This document shows positions 22,844-31,609 of a DNA stretch of 64,000 nucleotides, piece after piece; position 1 is the stretch's first letter, and each line of letters opens with the position of its first letter. The translations under genes were made by a program, and so were the position numbers. Origin of the DNA: Streptomyces olivaceoviridis. Its GTDB lineage: Bacteria > Actinomycetota > Actinomycetes > Streptomycetales > Streptomycetaceae. The DNA lies in NCBI RefSeq assembly GCF_014650115.1, contig NZ_BMUI01000023.1, forward strand, positions 56,205-120,204, read 5' to 3'. Under the pieces are notes generated by a model. The model was not told the DNA's origin. It did no database searches and saw only the letters and a list, made by a program, of their open reading frames with translations.

Positions 22844-24724
22844 CTACCGCGTCACCCGCACCGGCGCCGACACCGTCACCTGGTCCAGGTCCGACACGCG
22901 GACCGTCGCCTTCATCGTCCAGGTGCCGGGGAGGGGCACGGTGAAGGCGGGGGTGGACCAGTAGCCGCCGCGGTCGGTGAGCCTGGTGTCCAGGGGGCCC
23001 AGGCGCTGTGCCGGGAGCGTGAGGGTGACGCGCAGCTCGGGGACTGTGGCGAGGCCGCCGTCGGGGCCGTAGACCACCGCCTGGAGGGAGTCGGTGCCGA
23101 CGCGGCCGGGGTCCAGGGTGATCTGGACCTTGCCGTGGCCACCGGGGGCGCCGGTGTCGAAGGGGATCGTGATGACCGAGGCCGTCTGGACGCCCGTCGC
23201 CGCAAAGGGCACGGCCGGGGCGGACTCCGTCGCCGCGCGGCCGGGGACCGTGCTGGTCAGAAGGGTGGTCAGGGCCAGGACCAGCGCGGCGGCCACCGCC
23301 TCCAGGAGGACCGAGCGGCGCAGGAGGCGCAGGGGCGGGTCCGGGGGCGGTTCCGGGGGGAGCTCGGGGAGTGGTGGCCCCATGGCCGGTTCGGGGACGC
23401 GGGCGCGGACGGCGGCCCCCGTGGGACGGGTCAGGCGGGCCGTCCAGGTGCGGGAGCAGGCCGCCGCGAGGAGCAGCGCGGTGACCACCGCCAGCTTCGC
23501 CAGGAGCGTGCGGCCGTACGTCGTGCCGGTCAGTGCCTGCCAGGAGCCCAGGCCGCGCCAGGACTGGTAGACGCCGGTGACGACCAGGACCACCACCGAT
23601 GTGAACGCCAGGCGGGAGAAGCGGGCCGGGACCCGGGCCGGCGGGGCGGCAGCCGTTTCCGGGGTGCGCCGCAGCGTCCACAGGAGCGCGGCCAGGCCGC
23701 CCAGCCAGGCCGCCATGGCCAGCAGGTGCAGGGTGGACGAGACGATCGCCGCCGGGACCTGGACGCCCGCCGAGGCGTGGTCGGACGCCGACCAGGTCAG
23801 GGCCAGGGCGACGGCGAGGGCCGTGGCCGCCGCGAGGGTGGCGCGGCGCGGGAGGTGGACGCGGCGGGTTCCGAGGAGGGCCACGGCGACCGCGGCCAGG
23901 AGCAGCAGCGCCAGGCGGAGGAGCAGGAGCCGGCCGGGGCGGGTCGTCGCCGTGTGGGTGAGGGCGGAGAGCGAGAAGGCGGTCGTCGGGGAGGCCGCCT
24001 CCTCGTAGGGGGCGCGCAGGAGGTACACGGCGAGGGTGGAGGCCACCAGCGTCACCGCGGCGGCCAGGGCGGGGGCCCGCAGATGGACCGTCGTCGGCGG
24101 ACGGCAGTACGCCACGAACGCGGCCGTGCCCAGGAGGAGAGCCAGGGAGAGGTAGGCGAGGTAGCGCGCGATGGTGTGCAGGGCCGTGGTGGCCCCGTTC
24201 TCCGTGCGGTCCGGGGGCAGGGCCGCCGGCGCCGCCGTGCGTTTCCCGACCGAGAAGGTGAGCGCGCCGGACACCGGGTGGCTGTCGGCCGAGACCACCC
24301 GCCAGGCGACCGTGTACGTCCCGGTGGCGAGCCGGGCGGGGAGGGTGACGCGCGCGGTGTCGGAGCGGCCGGCGGCGTGGCCCGCGGGGCCGGTGCGGAG
24401 GCGGCGGTTCGCGGGGTCGTAGACCCGGAAGGAGTCGGTCAGCAGGCCGACCGACTCGGTGAAGGCGAGGGTGACGTGACGGGGGGCGGTGCGCAGGACG
24501 GTTCCGTCGGCGGGGTCCGTCGCGCGCAGGACGGCGTGCGCCGAGGCGGGCGGCGCCGTGCCGAGGAGGAGGGCGGGGAGGAGCGCGGGGAGGAGGAGTA
24601 CGAGCAGGAACGTCCCTGTCGGACGCCGGGACGGGCCGCGTCGTCCGCGCGGTCGCCGTCCGCCGTCCCGGGCTCGCTCACGGTCCCCGCCGTGGGCTCC
24701 GTCGTTGTCCGCGTCGCGCAGCAC
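22844..24724 (-). CDS. CopC-CopD fusion copper resistance protein
   Basis: 626 residues, start GTG 24724 with GGAGG upstream. After the signal segment the mature CopC domain begins with HAVLRATDPADGTVL (His first, a copper ligand) and has DSHPVSGALTFSVG. From about residue 170 a multi-helix CopD part follows (ARYLAYLSLALLLGTAAFVAY onward) and a C-terminal YtkA-like beta domain (PFDTGAPGGHGKVQITLDPGRVG). It likely binds copper outside and moves it across the membrane. Confidence 0.85.
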   Translation of the reverse strand: MLRDADNDGAHGGDRERARDGGRRPRGRRGPSRRPTGTFLLVLLLPALLPALLLGTAPPASAHAVLRATDPADGTVLRTAPRHVTLAFTESVGLLTDSFRVYDPANRRLRTGPAGHAAGRSDTARVTLPARLATGTYTVAWRVVSADSHPVSGALTFSVGKRTAAPAALPPDRTENGATTALHTIARYLAYLSLALLLGTAAFVAYCRPPTTVHLRAPALAAAVTLVASTLAVYLLRAPYEEAASPTTAFSLSALTHTATTRPGRLLLLRLALLLLAAVAVALLGTRRVHLPRRATLAAATALAVALALTWSASDHASAGVQVPAAIVSSTLHLLAMAAWLGGLAALLWTLRRTPETAAAPPARVPARFSRLAFTSVVVLVVTGVYQSWRGLGSWQALTGTTYGRTLLAKLAVVTALLLAAACSRTWTARLTRPTGAAVRARVPEPAMGPPLPELPPEPPPDPPLRLLRRSVLLEAVAAALVLALTTLLTSTVPGRAATESAPAVPFAATGVQTASVITIPFDTGAPGGHGKVQITLDPGRVGTDSLQAVVYGPDGGLATVPELRVTLTLPAQRLGPLDTRLTDRGGYWSTPAFTVPLPGTWTMKATVRVSDLDQVTVSAPVRVTR

Positions 24725-25168
24725 CGTCAGCCTCCGTTCCCACCGTGCACCCGTGCCTCCCCGTAGGTACGAGGGGAACCGGCCGCGTGCTCACCAGGTC
24801 CGAGACCAGGTCGTGGCCGGTGATCCGGGTCGCGAGCGGGGAGGCGGGGAAGACGCGGGCGTCGGCCACGTCCTCGGGGCGGCCCAGGCGGCCGGTGGGG
24901 GCGAGGAACAGGAGTGGGAGGGGGGCGCCGAGGGAGAAGTGCCAGGTCTCGGCGACGGGCAGGCGGTGCGGGGCGGAGAAGTCGGCGCCGGTGAGCAGCG
25001 CGACGATGGCGGAGCCCTCGGGACGGCCGTCGGGACGGGCGGGCCCGGCCCGGGTACGGCGGAACAGGCCGCCCTCACGGGGGATCGGTTCGTGGCCGGT
25101 GGGGGGGTGCCCCCGCGCGAGCGAAGCCGGGCGTGGGGGAGCGCGATCAGCTCGTCGGGCGCCGTCAC
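24678..25168 (-). pseudogene. Cupin_5 (DUF985) gene broken by a palindromic repeat
   Basis: Start GTG 25168 gives MTAPDELIAL, the normal beginning of DUF985 cupins, but the next 40 bases are an interspersed palindromic repeat (25102-25141). Beyond it, in a different frame, the rest is clear: EPIPREGGLFRRTRAGPARP, SAIVALLTGADFSAPHRL, ETWHFSLGAPLPLLFL, ending near 24678. The insertion therefore split and frameshifted the gene. Its GTG overlaps the stop of the upstream GNAT gene (GTGA), so the two formed an operon. Confidence 0.75.
25102..25141. repeat. Interspersed palindromic Streptomyces repeat inside the cupin gene
   Basis: GGGGGTGCCCCCGCGCGAG followed by CGAAGCCGGGCGTGGGGGAG forms an imperfect hairpin. 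Related hairpin repeats occur between genes in many Streptomyces, and similar ones lie inside the MITE at 25285-25315 and 25370-25395. Here it lies within a reading frame. Confidence 0.65.
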
Positions 25169-25590
25169 CCGGGGAAGGCCGCCGCCCGGTCCAGGAAGGC
25201 GAGTTGCGCGTGCTTCCTAGGTCCTGTCGTCAACCTCCCGTCGTCCGCCCGGAGGGCGGGCCGCGCGGCGTCAGGTGCGTGCTCTGGGGGTCCCCCCGGC
25301 CGAAGGCTGGGGGAGTGCCGGGCCCCGGCCCTCGTACTGGATGTACTTGGGTCGGGGCCCGGTGCGGCGAGTGGGGGCACCTCCCACGCCGTTGAGGCAG
25401 TGGGGGAGCGTGCATGGCGTCGCGCGGCAGACGGGAGTTTGACGACAGGGCCTAGGCAGGTACACGTCGGGCAGGTCGACCTCGGGGAGGACGACGGCCG
25501 GGCCCCGCTCGAAGCCCTGGCGTTCGAAGCGGGCGATGGCCCTGGCGTTGCGCACGTCCGGGTCGATCACGATCCGGTGGCGGTCCAGGA
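25165..25590 (-). pseudogene. GNAT acetyltransferase C-terminus split by MITE
   Basis: From 25590 the minus strand reads HRIVIDPDVRNARAIARFER, then VVLPEVDLPDVYLP, the end of an AAC(6')-like GNAT domain. The frame is cut by the element at 25221-25451. Removing it and one CTAG copy restores DVYLPRKHAQLAFLDRAAAF and a TGA at 25165-25167 overlapping the cupin GTG start. The N-terminal two-thirds are missing, replaced at 25590 by the end of an opposing gene. Two separate events have damaged this gene. Confidence 0.8.
25217..25455. mobile_element. MITE with CTAG target duplication
   Basis: A 231-bp element (25221-25451) with terminal inverted repeats GTCCTGTCGTCAACCTCCCG and GCCCTGTCGTCAAACTCCCG, flanked on both sides by CTAG (25217-25220, 25452-25455). 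It has no coding capacity and two internal GC-rich palindromes. CTAG duplications and the short inverted repeats fit a non-autonomous relative of an IS5-type element. It interrupts the GNAT gene. Confidence 0.8.
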
Positions 25591-25820
25591 CCGAGGCCGA
25601 CCGGCACGAGATGCGGGCGGTGCCGCACCGGGACGCGGGCGCCCACCTGGTGGAACGGGTCCGTGCCGAACTGCCCGCCGTCCTCGCCGGCACCCGGCAC
25701 CCGTACGTCTGGATCGCCTGCGACACCGCGACCACCCGCACGCTCGCGGCCCACGTCCGCAGGGACCTCGGTGTGCCGAAGCACCGGGTGCACGCCCTGG
25801 GGTACTGGCGCGCGGACTGA
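25591..25820 (+). pseudogene. C-terminal remnant of siderophore-interacting FAD-binding protein
   Basis: The plus strand reads HLVERVRAELPAVLAGTRHP, VWIACDTATTRTLAAHVRRD, then GVPKHRVHALGYWRAD and a stop. This is the end of the SIP (ViuB-like) ferric-siderophore reductase domain, where the last Tyr-Trp segment is characteristic. The FAD and most of the NAD(P) domains are absent; the sequence begins abruptly at the junction with the opposing GNAT remnant. Confidence 0.75.
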
Positions 25821-25903
25821 GCTGGGGCGGGCGAGCCGGGGACCACCGGGGGCGAGTGACCACCCGGCGGGCGGAGCCATCCCACGCGCGGGATCATCGA
25901 CGC

Positions 25904-26497
25904 ATGGACGTCACCCTGCACCTCGCCCAGGACCCCGCGGCCGACGCGCTGCTCGGACGCTCCGCGCTCGCCGCGCTGACCGGGATGCTGCTGGACCAGC
26001 AGATTCCCATGGAGTGGGCGTTCAAGGGACCCCGCACCATCGCCGACCGGCTCGGCACGGACGACCTGGACGCGCACGAGATCGCGGCGATGGATCCCGA
26101 GGCCTTCGCCGCGCTGCTCTCCGAGAAGCCCGCGGTGCACCGCTATCCGGGCTCGATGGCGAAGCGGATCCAGCAGTTGTGCCAGTACCTCGTCGAGCAC
26201 CACGACGGGGACGCGGAGGCGGTCTGGCGGGGCGTGGACAGCGGAGCCGAGCTGCTGCGGCGGCTGGAGGACCTGCCGGGGTTCGGCAAGCAGAAGGCGC
26301 AGATCTTCCTGGCCCTGCTCGGCAAGCGGCTCGGCGTCGCGCCCGAGGGCTGGCGGGAGGCCGCGGGAGCCTACGGTGAAGCGGCGTCCTTCCGGTCCGT
26401 CGCCGACATCACCGGCCCCGAGTCCCTGGCCAAGGTCCGCGCCCACAAACAGGAGATGAAGGCGGCGGCGAAGGCGGCCAAGGCGGCGAAGAGGTAA
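25904..26497 (+). CDS. HhH-GPD-type base-excision repair protein
   Basis: 197 residues, ATG 25904. The helix-hairpin-helix is LEDLPGFGKQKAQIFLALL near 127-145, preceded by the LTGMLLDQQIPMEWAFKGP helix typical of the HhH-GPD superfamily. The catalytic Asp that usually follows the hairpin is not obvious, so it may be a DNA-binding relative rather than an active glycosylase. The Ala/Lys-rich tail (KAAAKAAKAAKR) could contact DNA. Confidence 0.8.
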   Translation: MDVTLHLAQDPAADALLGRSALAALTGMLLDQQIPMEWAFKGPRTIADRLGTDDLDAHEIAAMDPEAFAALLSEKPAVHRYPGSMAKRIQQLCQYLVEHHDGDAEAVWRGVDSGAELLRRLEDLPGFGKQKAQIFLALLGKRLGVAPEGWREAAGAYGEAASFRSVADITGPESLAKVRAHKQEMKAAAKAAKAAKR

Positions 26498-26604
26498 GCC
26501 GCCTCCCCCGCCTACGCCCCGACCGGGAGGTCGCCGCCCCGCCCCCACCACCCGCTCGGCCCATCCCGCTGGCCCACGCCGCCCGGCCGGTCTCAGCATG
26601 GGGT

Positions 26605-27300
26605 ATGAGCGAGGTACCGAGCAGCGGTCCCGAGCGGGACCGTGCGTACGACGACCGGCATGTTCACGCGGGGGCGGCAGCGGGCGGCCATCCCGCCGCG
26701 GCGCCGCCCGGCGCCCACCACGAACCGGAGCCGCCGTTCGAGGGCCCGCTGCACGCCCTGTCGCGGGCCGCCTGGCAGATCGTCCTGCTCACCGGCATCG
26801 GCTCGCTGGTGCTCGGCGTCCTGGTGCTGGTCTGGCCCGGTCCCTCCCTGGTGGCCGCCGGTGTGCTGTTCGGCCTCTACCTGCTGTACAGCGGGGTCCT
26901 CCAGCTGGTGTCCGCGTTCGGCACGCACCGGGCGACCTCCCTGCGCGTCCTCGCCTTCATCAGCGGCGCGCTGTCCATCCTGCTCGGCCTGTTCTGCTTC
27001 CGGGGGCCCATGCAGTCGATCCTGCTGCTCGCCCTGTGGATCGGCATCGGCTGGCTCTTCCGCGGCATCACGCAGACCCTGGCCGCCGTGCACGACGCCC
27101 GGATGCCCGCCCGGGGCTGGCAGATCTTCCTCGGGATCCTGACCTTCATCGCCGGGATCGTGCTCATCGACTCGCCGTTCAAGTCGGTCGCCGTGCTGAC
27201 CCTCGTCGGCGGGATCTGGCTGGTCGTGGTGGGGATCGTGGAGATCGTTACCGCGTTCGGCATCCGCCGCCGGGCACGCCATGTACCGCAGACCCTGTGA
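26605..27300 (+). CDS. HdeD-family (DUF308) membrane protein
   Basis: 231 residues. A His/Ala/Pro-rich soluble N-terminus (about 65 residues) is followed by six hydrophobic segments arranged as two similar halves: WQIVLLTGIGSLVLGVLVLVW, VAAGVLFGLYLLYSG, then QIFLGILTFIAGIVLI and VLTLVGGIWLVVVG. This is the DUF308 repeat of HdeD, an acid-stress protein in enterobacteria. The role in actinobacteria is unknown. 27301-27549 contains no gene I can support. Confidence 0.85.
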   Translation: MSEVPSSGPERDRAYDDRHVHAGAAAGGHPAAAPPGAHHEPEPPFEGPLHALSRAAWQIVLLTGIGSLVLGVLVLVWPGPSLVAAGVLFGLYLLYSGVLQLVSAFGTHRATSLRVLAFISGALSILLGLFCFRGPMQSILLLALWIGIGWLFRGITQTLAAVHDARMPARGWQIFLGILTFIAGIVLIDSPFKSVAVLTLVGGIWLVVVGIVEIVTAFGIRRRARHVPQTL

Positions 27301-27549
27301 CCACCGCCGCGACCGACGCCGTCCTCCCCGCCGCGCCCGCTCCCGCGACCACTCCCAGCCCCCACCGCGACCGCCGGGACCCCGCCGCCCGTGACCACCG
27401 CAACCCCGCTGTGCCTCCCTGCCCGACGCCCCCGCCCCGCCCCCGCGACGGCCCCCGCCGTAAACCTCCCTCCCACCCACGTACTCCGGACGGGTGGATC
27501 TCGCCCCCGGCGTGCTGCGCTTCCCGCGTGCCGCGGGAAAACAGGGGGT

Positions 27550-27870
27550 GTGAGCAGGAGCAGGAGCACGCCTCGGGGCCGTACCTGGCTACGCGTCCTC
27601 GTGCTGCTCCTCGCCCTGTGGGTGCCCGGCGCGCATGTGCCGGCCCAGGCGGTGCCGGATCTCGCCGTGGCCGCCGAGACGGCCGAGCACGATGTCCTCG
27701 ACACACCGCTACGACCGCCCGCCCGCGCGATCCACCGGGCCGACACGCCCGAGCGCCTCGCACCCCTACCCGCCCCGGCGCCCGCCGTTCCTGCGGCCCG
27801 GCCGGGCCCCGCCGCGCCCCGGGCGCCGTACACCGCGCCCCTGCTGCGCACGGTGGTCCTGCGCTGCTGA
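27550..27870 (+). CDS. Small Pro/Ala-rich exported protein
   Basis: 106 residues from GTG 27550, just after AGGGGGT. A basic start (VSRSRSTPRGRTW) and hydrophobic LRVLVLLLALWVPGAHVPAQA form a signal peptide. The rest is rich in proline and alanine with no domain I recognise and ends in LLRTVVLRC. Followed closely by a 41-codon gene, so it is probably a two-gene unit. Confidence 0.45.
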   Translation: MSRSRSTPRGRTWLRVLVLLLALWVPGAHVPAQAVPDLAVAAETAEHDVLDTPLRPPARAIHRADTPERLAPLPAPAPAVPAARPGPAAPRAPYTAPLLRTVVLRC

Positions 27871-27923
27871 CGGACCCGCGTCCCCGCAAGGTCAGTCGGC
27901 TCGACGCAAGGAGCAGCACAGCC

Positions 27924-28049
27924 ATGCCCAAGGATCCCTACGCCGTCCTGCGCGCCCTGCTGCGCGCGGAGGCCCGGCGCGGTACGGCATCCCGGCCGGA
28001 CCAGCGGACACCGGAACCCCAGCGGTCGCCCGAGGAACGGGACCGCTGA
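27924..28049 (+). CDS. Small hypothetical protein (41 aa)
   Basis: ATG 27924 is preceded by a strong AAGGAG ribosome site. The product is a charged peptide (MPKDPYAVLRALLRAEARRG then a Pro/Glu-rich tail) with no recognisable domain. The ribosome site, position after the exported-protein gene and tidy stop before the convergent ATPase gene support it being real. Confidence 0.45.
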   Translation: MPKDPYAVLRALLRAEARRGTASRPDQRTPEPQRSPEERDR

Positions 28050-28070
28050 CCCGGCACCGGCGGGGGCGGG

Positions 28071-29633
28071 CTACCGCCTCCGCCGGGCGGTGCCGAAGAG
28101 GGAACGGGTGATCTCGCGGCCGAGCTGGGTGCCGACCGAACGGGCCAGCGACTTGAATATCCCGCTGCTGACGACCTGTTCGACCAGCGACGGCTCCTCC
28201 TGGGGAGCGCGTGCGGCGGCCGGCTCCGGCGGCTGTTCCGCCGGCCGGGCGGCGCTCAGCCTCTCGTACGCCGACTCGCGGTCCACAGCCTGTGCATAAC
28301 GGTCGTGGAGCGGGGAGTCACGGACCACCCGGTCCAGTTCGGCGGGGTCCACCGGGCCCATCAGGGACCGCGGGGCGCGCAGCCGGGTGGCGGCGACCGG
28401 GGTCGGGGCGCCGGTCTCGCCGAGCACGGTCACCACGGCCTCGCCGGTGCCCAGCCCGGTGAGCAGTTCCTCCAGGTCGTACGCCGATCTCGGGAAGGTC
28501 TGCACGGTCGCCCGCAAGGCCTTGTGGTCGTCGGGGGTGAAGGCGCGCAGGGCGTGCTGGACGCGGCTGCCGAGCTGGCCGAGGACGTCGCCGGGCACGT
28601 CCCTGGGGGTCTGGGTGACGAAGAAGACGCCGACGCCCTTGGATCGGATCAGGCGGACCGTCTGGGTGATCGACTCCAGGAACGCCCTGGACGCGTCGTC
28701 GAACAGCAGGTGCGCCTCGTCGAAGAAGAACACCAGCCTGGGCTTGTCGGCGTCGCCGATCTCGGGCAGGTCGTGGAAGAGGTCGGCGAGCAGCCACATC
28801 AGGAACGTCGAGAAGAGCAGCGGTTTGTCCTGGACCGCCGCGAGTTCCAGGACCGAGACGATGCCCCGCCCGTCCTGCGCCGTGCGCAGGAAGTCCGCCG
28901 TGCCGAACTCCGGCTCGCCGAAGAAGTCCGTCATGCCCTGCGCCTCGAAGGCCGTGAGGGAGCGCAGGATCACCCCGGCCGTGGCGCCGGACAGGCCGCC
29001 GATGTCCTTGAGTTCGGCCTTGCCCTCGTCGGAGGTGAGGAAGGCGACGACCGCGCGCAGGTCCTTGAGGTCGATCAGCTCCAGGCCCTTGGTGTCGGCG
29101 TAGTGGAAGATCAGGCCGAGGGACTGTTCCTGGGTCTGGTTCAGCCGGAGCGCCTTGGCCAGCAGCACGGGGCCGAAACTGGTGACGGTGGCCCGTACGG
29201 GGATGCCGTGGCCGAGGCCGCCGAGCGCGAAGAACTCCGCCGGGAAGCCGGCCGGGTCCCACTCCTGGCCCACGTCGGCGGACCGCTTGCGCACCCGCTC
29301 GTTCGGCTGCCCCGGCCGCGCGATGCCGGACAGGTCGCCCTTGATGTCCGCGAGGAACACGGGCACGCCCTGTGCCGACAGCTGCTCGGCGATCAGCTGG
29401 AGGGTCTTGGTCTTGCCGGTGCCGGTGGCGCCCGCGACCAACCCGTGCCGGTTGAGCACGGGCAGCGGGATGCGGACCGGCGCGTCGGCGCGACAGGCCC
29501 CGTCCCACAGGAGGGCGCCGAGATCGAGCGCGGGGCCGGCGAAGGCGTAACCGGAGGCGATCTTCCGGGCCTCTTCGGGCAGTGCGGGCGGCCCCTGCGG
29601 GCCGGCGGGCGGCACGGTCTCGCTGTCACTCAT
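28071..29633 (-). CDS. HerA-like ATPase (DUF853 family)
   Basis: 520 residues. Walker A GATGTGKTKTLQ near 68-79 and Walker B LVFFFDEAHLLFDD near 299-312 belong to the HerA/FtsK-like motor superfamily. GDLSGIARPGQPN is typical of the DUF853 (YjgR) group. A Pro/Ala/Glu linker precedes the C-terminal SGIFKSLARSVGTQLGREI and RSLFGTARRRR. The cellular role is unknown. Unlike archaeal HerA, no NurA nuclease gene is adjacent. Confidence 0.85.
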   Translation of the reverse strand: MSDSETVPPAGPQGPPALPEEARKIASGYAFAGPALDLGALLWDGACRADAPVRIPLPVLNRHGLVAGATGTGKTKTLQLIAEQLSAQGVPVFLADIKGDLSGIARPGQPNERVRKRSADVGQEWDPAGFPAEFFALGGLGHGIPVRATVTSFGPVLLAKALRLNQTQEQSLGLIFHYADTKGLELIDLKDLRAVVAFLTSDEGKAELKDIGGLSGATAGVILRSLTAFEAQGMTDFFGEPEFGTADFLRTAQDGRGIVSVLELAAVQDKPLLFSTFLMWLLADLFHDLPEIGDADKPRLVFFFDEAHLLFDDASRAFLESITQTVRLIRSKGVGVFFVTQTPRDVPGDVLGQLGSRVQHALRAFTPDDHKALRATVQTFPRSAYDLEELLTGLGTGEAVVTVLGETGAPTPVAATRLRAPRSLMGPVDPAELDRVVRDSPLHDRYAQAVDRESAYERLSAARPAEQPPEPAAARAPQEEPSLVEQVVSSGIFKSLARSVGTQLGREITRSLFGTARRRR

Positions 29634-29746
29634 CTCCGACCCCTGTCCCCGTAGTTACCCATATGCCCGGTTTGATCCGTCTTTTCAAGCCTCGCACTCC
29701 GTCGCCATGGCTGCGCCCGGAACGTCTTGGCCGGTAGGCTTTCCGT

Positions 29747-30043
29747 GTGATCTTCAAGCGCATCGGAAACGGCCGGCCGTACCCCGACCACGGCCGGGAG
29801 AGCACCCGGCAGTGGGCGGACGTCGCGCCGCGCCCGGTCCGCCTCGATCAGCTCGTCACCACCAAGCAGCAGCTCGATCTGGAGACCCTGCTGGCGGAGG
29901 ACTCGACGTTCTACGGCGACCTCTTCGCGCACGTCGTGAAGTGGCAGGGCGACCTCTACCTGGAGGACGGCCTGCACCGCGCGGTCCGCGCCGCCCTCCA
30001 GCAGCGCCAGGTGCTGCACGCGCGCGTGCTCGAACTCGACTGA
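29747..30043 (+). CDS. Small ParB-nuclease-fold-like protein
   Basis: 98 residues from GTG 29747. The C-terminal LYLEDGLHRAVRAALQQRQV resembles the DGxHR loop of ParB/Srx-type folds. It is conserved in Streptomyces near the LytR_C gene, and I recall some databases labelling relatives as VapB-type antitoxins, but no toxin gene is adjacent. Function is unknown. Confidence 0.6.
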   Translation: MIFKRIGNGRPYPDHGRESTRQWADVAPRPVRLDQLVTTKQQLDLETLLAEDSTFYGDLFAHVVKWQGDLYLEDGLHRAVRAALQQRQVLHARVLELD

Positions 30044-30151
30044 CCCGGCGCGACACGGCCGTTGGCCCTTTCGGGTTCCGCTGAGCGGCATCCAGCGGCA
30101 TCGACTGATCATCTGATAGGCATCGCCGCTCGGGCGCACTACGCTGCGCCC

Positions 30152-30790
30152 ATGAGCATGCTGACTCCCCCCGGCATGGGCGGCCAGTACCGCGTCACGG
30201 GGGACAAATACCCTCGGATGCGTCCGCCCCGGCGGCGCGGCAGGCTCGTGGCCGTCGCGGTGGCGTCCGTCGCCGCGCTCGGCCTGATCGGCTGGGGCAC
30301 GCTCCAGCTCGTCGACGTCTTCACCGGAGGCGGCGACAAGTACACGGCGACGGGTTCCGCGAAGGAGTGCCGGACCAAGACCGCCGCGGCCCCGGCGGCC
30401 CAGGTGCACACCCTGCCCAGGCCCGGCCAGATCACCGTGAACGTCTACAACGCGACCAAGCGCACGGGGCTCGCCAAGACCACCGCGGACGAGCTGAAGA
30501 AACGCGGCTTCAAGATCGGCGACGTGGGCAACGCGTCGAAGCAGTACGACAAGAAGGTCAAGGGCGCCGGGATACTCCTGGGCTCCGCCGCCGCGCGGGA
30601 CACCTCACTGCGCGTCCTCGGCACCCAGCTCGACGGTGCGCAACTGCGCGCCGACAGCCGCAAGGCAGCCGATCTCGACCTCGTCATCGGCGACGCCTTC
30701 AAGGGGCTGGCCAAGCAGGGAGCGGCCGATCAGGCCCTGGCCAAGCTGAGCGAGCCCGCTCCGACGGCCTCTCCGAAGAAGAGCTGCTGA
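30152..30790 (+). CDS. Membrane-anchored LytR_C-domain protein
   Basis: 212 residues, ATG 30152. A basic segment (RMRPPRRRGRLVAVAVAS) leads into one membrane helix (VAVASVAALGLIGWGTLQLV). The extracytoplasmic part carries the LytR C-terminal domain: QITVNVYNATKRTGLAKTTA, LKKRGFKIGDVGNASKQYD, and a DLDLVIGDAF end. The catalytic LytR-CpsA-Psr domain is absent, so it is probably an accessory cell-wall protein. Confidence 0.8.
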   Translation: MSMLTPPGMGGQYRVTGDKYPRMRPPRRRGRLVAVAVASVAALGLIGWGTLQLVDVFTGGGDKYTATGSAKECRTKTAAAPAAQVHTLPRPGQITVNVYNATKRTGLAKTTADELKKRGFKIGDVGNASKQYDKKVKGAGILLGSAAARDTSLRVLGTQLDGAQLRADSRKAADLDLVIGDAFKGLAKQGAADQALAKLSEPAPTASPKKSC

Positions 30791-30878
30791 AGGCGAGGGG
30801 CGCGGGGAACCGCGCGAGAACCACGCACGCCCCCGCACCCGCGCACGGCGAGCGAGTCGCGCCCCGGTGGGCGGCGAC

Positions 30879-31514
30879 CTACTCCGCCGCCCCGTAGAGC
30901 CGGTCCCCCGCGTCCCCCAGCCCCGGCACGATGTACCCGAGCTCGTTGAGGTGGTCGTCGACAGCCGCCGTGACCACGGTGACCGGCGTCCCCGCCAGCT
31001 CCCGCTCCATGACCTCGACGCCTTCGGGAGCGGCCAGCAGGACCACCGCCGTGACGTCGTCGGCGCCGCGCTTGATCAGTTCCTGGATCGCCGCGACCAG
31101 CGTGCCGCCCGTGGCCAGCATCGGGTCGAGGACGTACACCTGGCGGCCCGAGAGGTCCTCCGGCATGCGCGTGGCGTACGTGGACGCCTGGAGCGTCTCC
31201 TCGTTGCGGATCATGCCCAGGAAGCCCACCTCGGCCGTCGGCAGCAGCCGGACCATGCCGTCCAGCATGCCGAGGCCGGCCCGCAGGATCGGCACCACCA
31301 GCGGGCGGGGGCGGGCGAGCTTGACGCCCGTGGTCACCGCGACCGGCGTCTGGATGTCGACGGCCTCGGTGCGCACGTCCCGCGTGGCCTCGTAGGCGAG
31401 CAGGGTGACCAGTTCGTCGGCGAGCCGCCGGAAGGTCGCGGAGTCGGTGCGCTGGTCGCGCAGCGTGGTGAGCTTGTGGGCGACCAGGGGGTGGTCGACG
31501 ACATGGAGACGCAT
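30879..31514 (-). CDS. upp: Uracil phosphoribosyltransferase
   Basis: 211 residues, ATG 31514. It makes UMP from uracil and PRPP (pyrimidine salvage). The PRPP loop is VYVLDPMLATGGTLVAAI near 127-144. The uracil-binding end is ELGYIVPGLGDAGDRLYGA. PILRAGLGMLDGM near 75-87 is also diagnostic. It is divergent from the small gene at 31610. Confidence 0.97.
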   Translation of the reverse strand: MRLHVVDHPLVAHKLTTLRDQRTDSATFRRLADELVTLLAYEATRDVRTEAVDIQTPVAVTTGVKLARPRPLVVPILRAGLGMLDGMVRLLPTAEVGFLGMIRNEETLQASTYATRMPEDLSGRQVYVLDPMLATGGTLVAAIQELIKRGADDVTAVVLLAAPEGVEVMERELAGTPVTVVTAAVDDHLNELGYIVPGLGDAGDRLYGAAE

Positions 31515-31609
31515 GCCCCTAACGGTACCTGCGCCCCGGACTGCCCTCACGCTGGCGTCAAACCGGCCATCCGGGGGAAAGTGGGAGGGACGGACTGGGG
31601 TGGTGTGAC

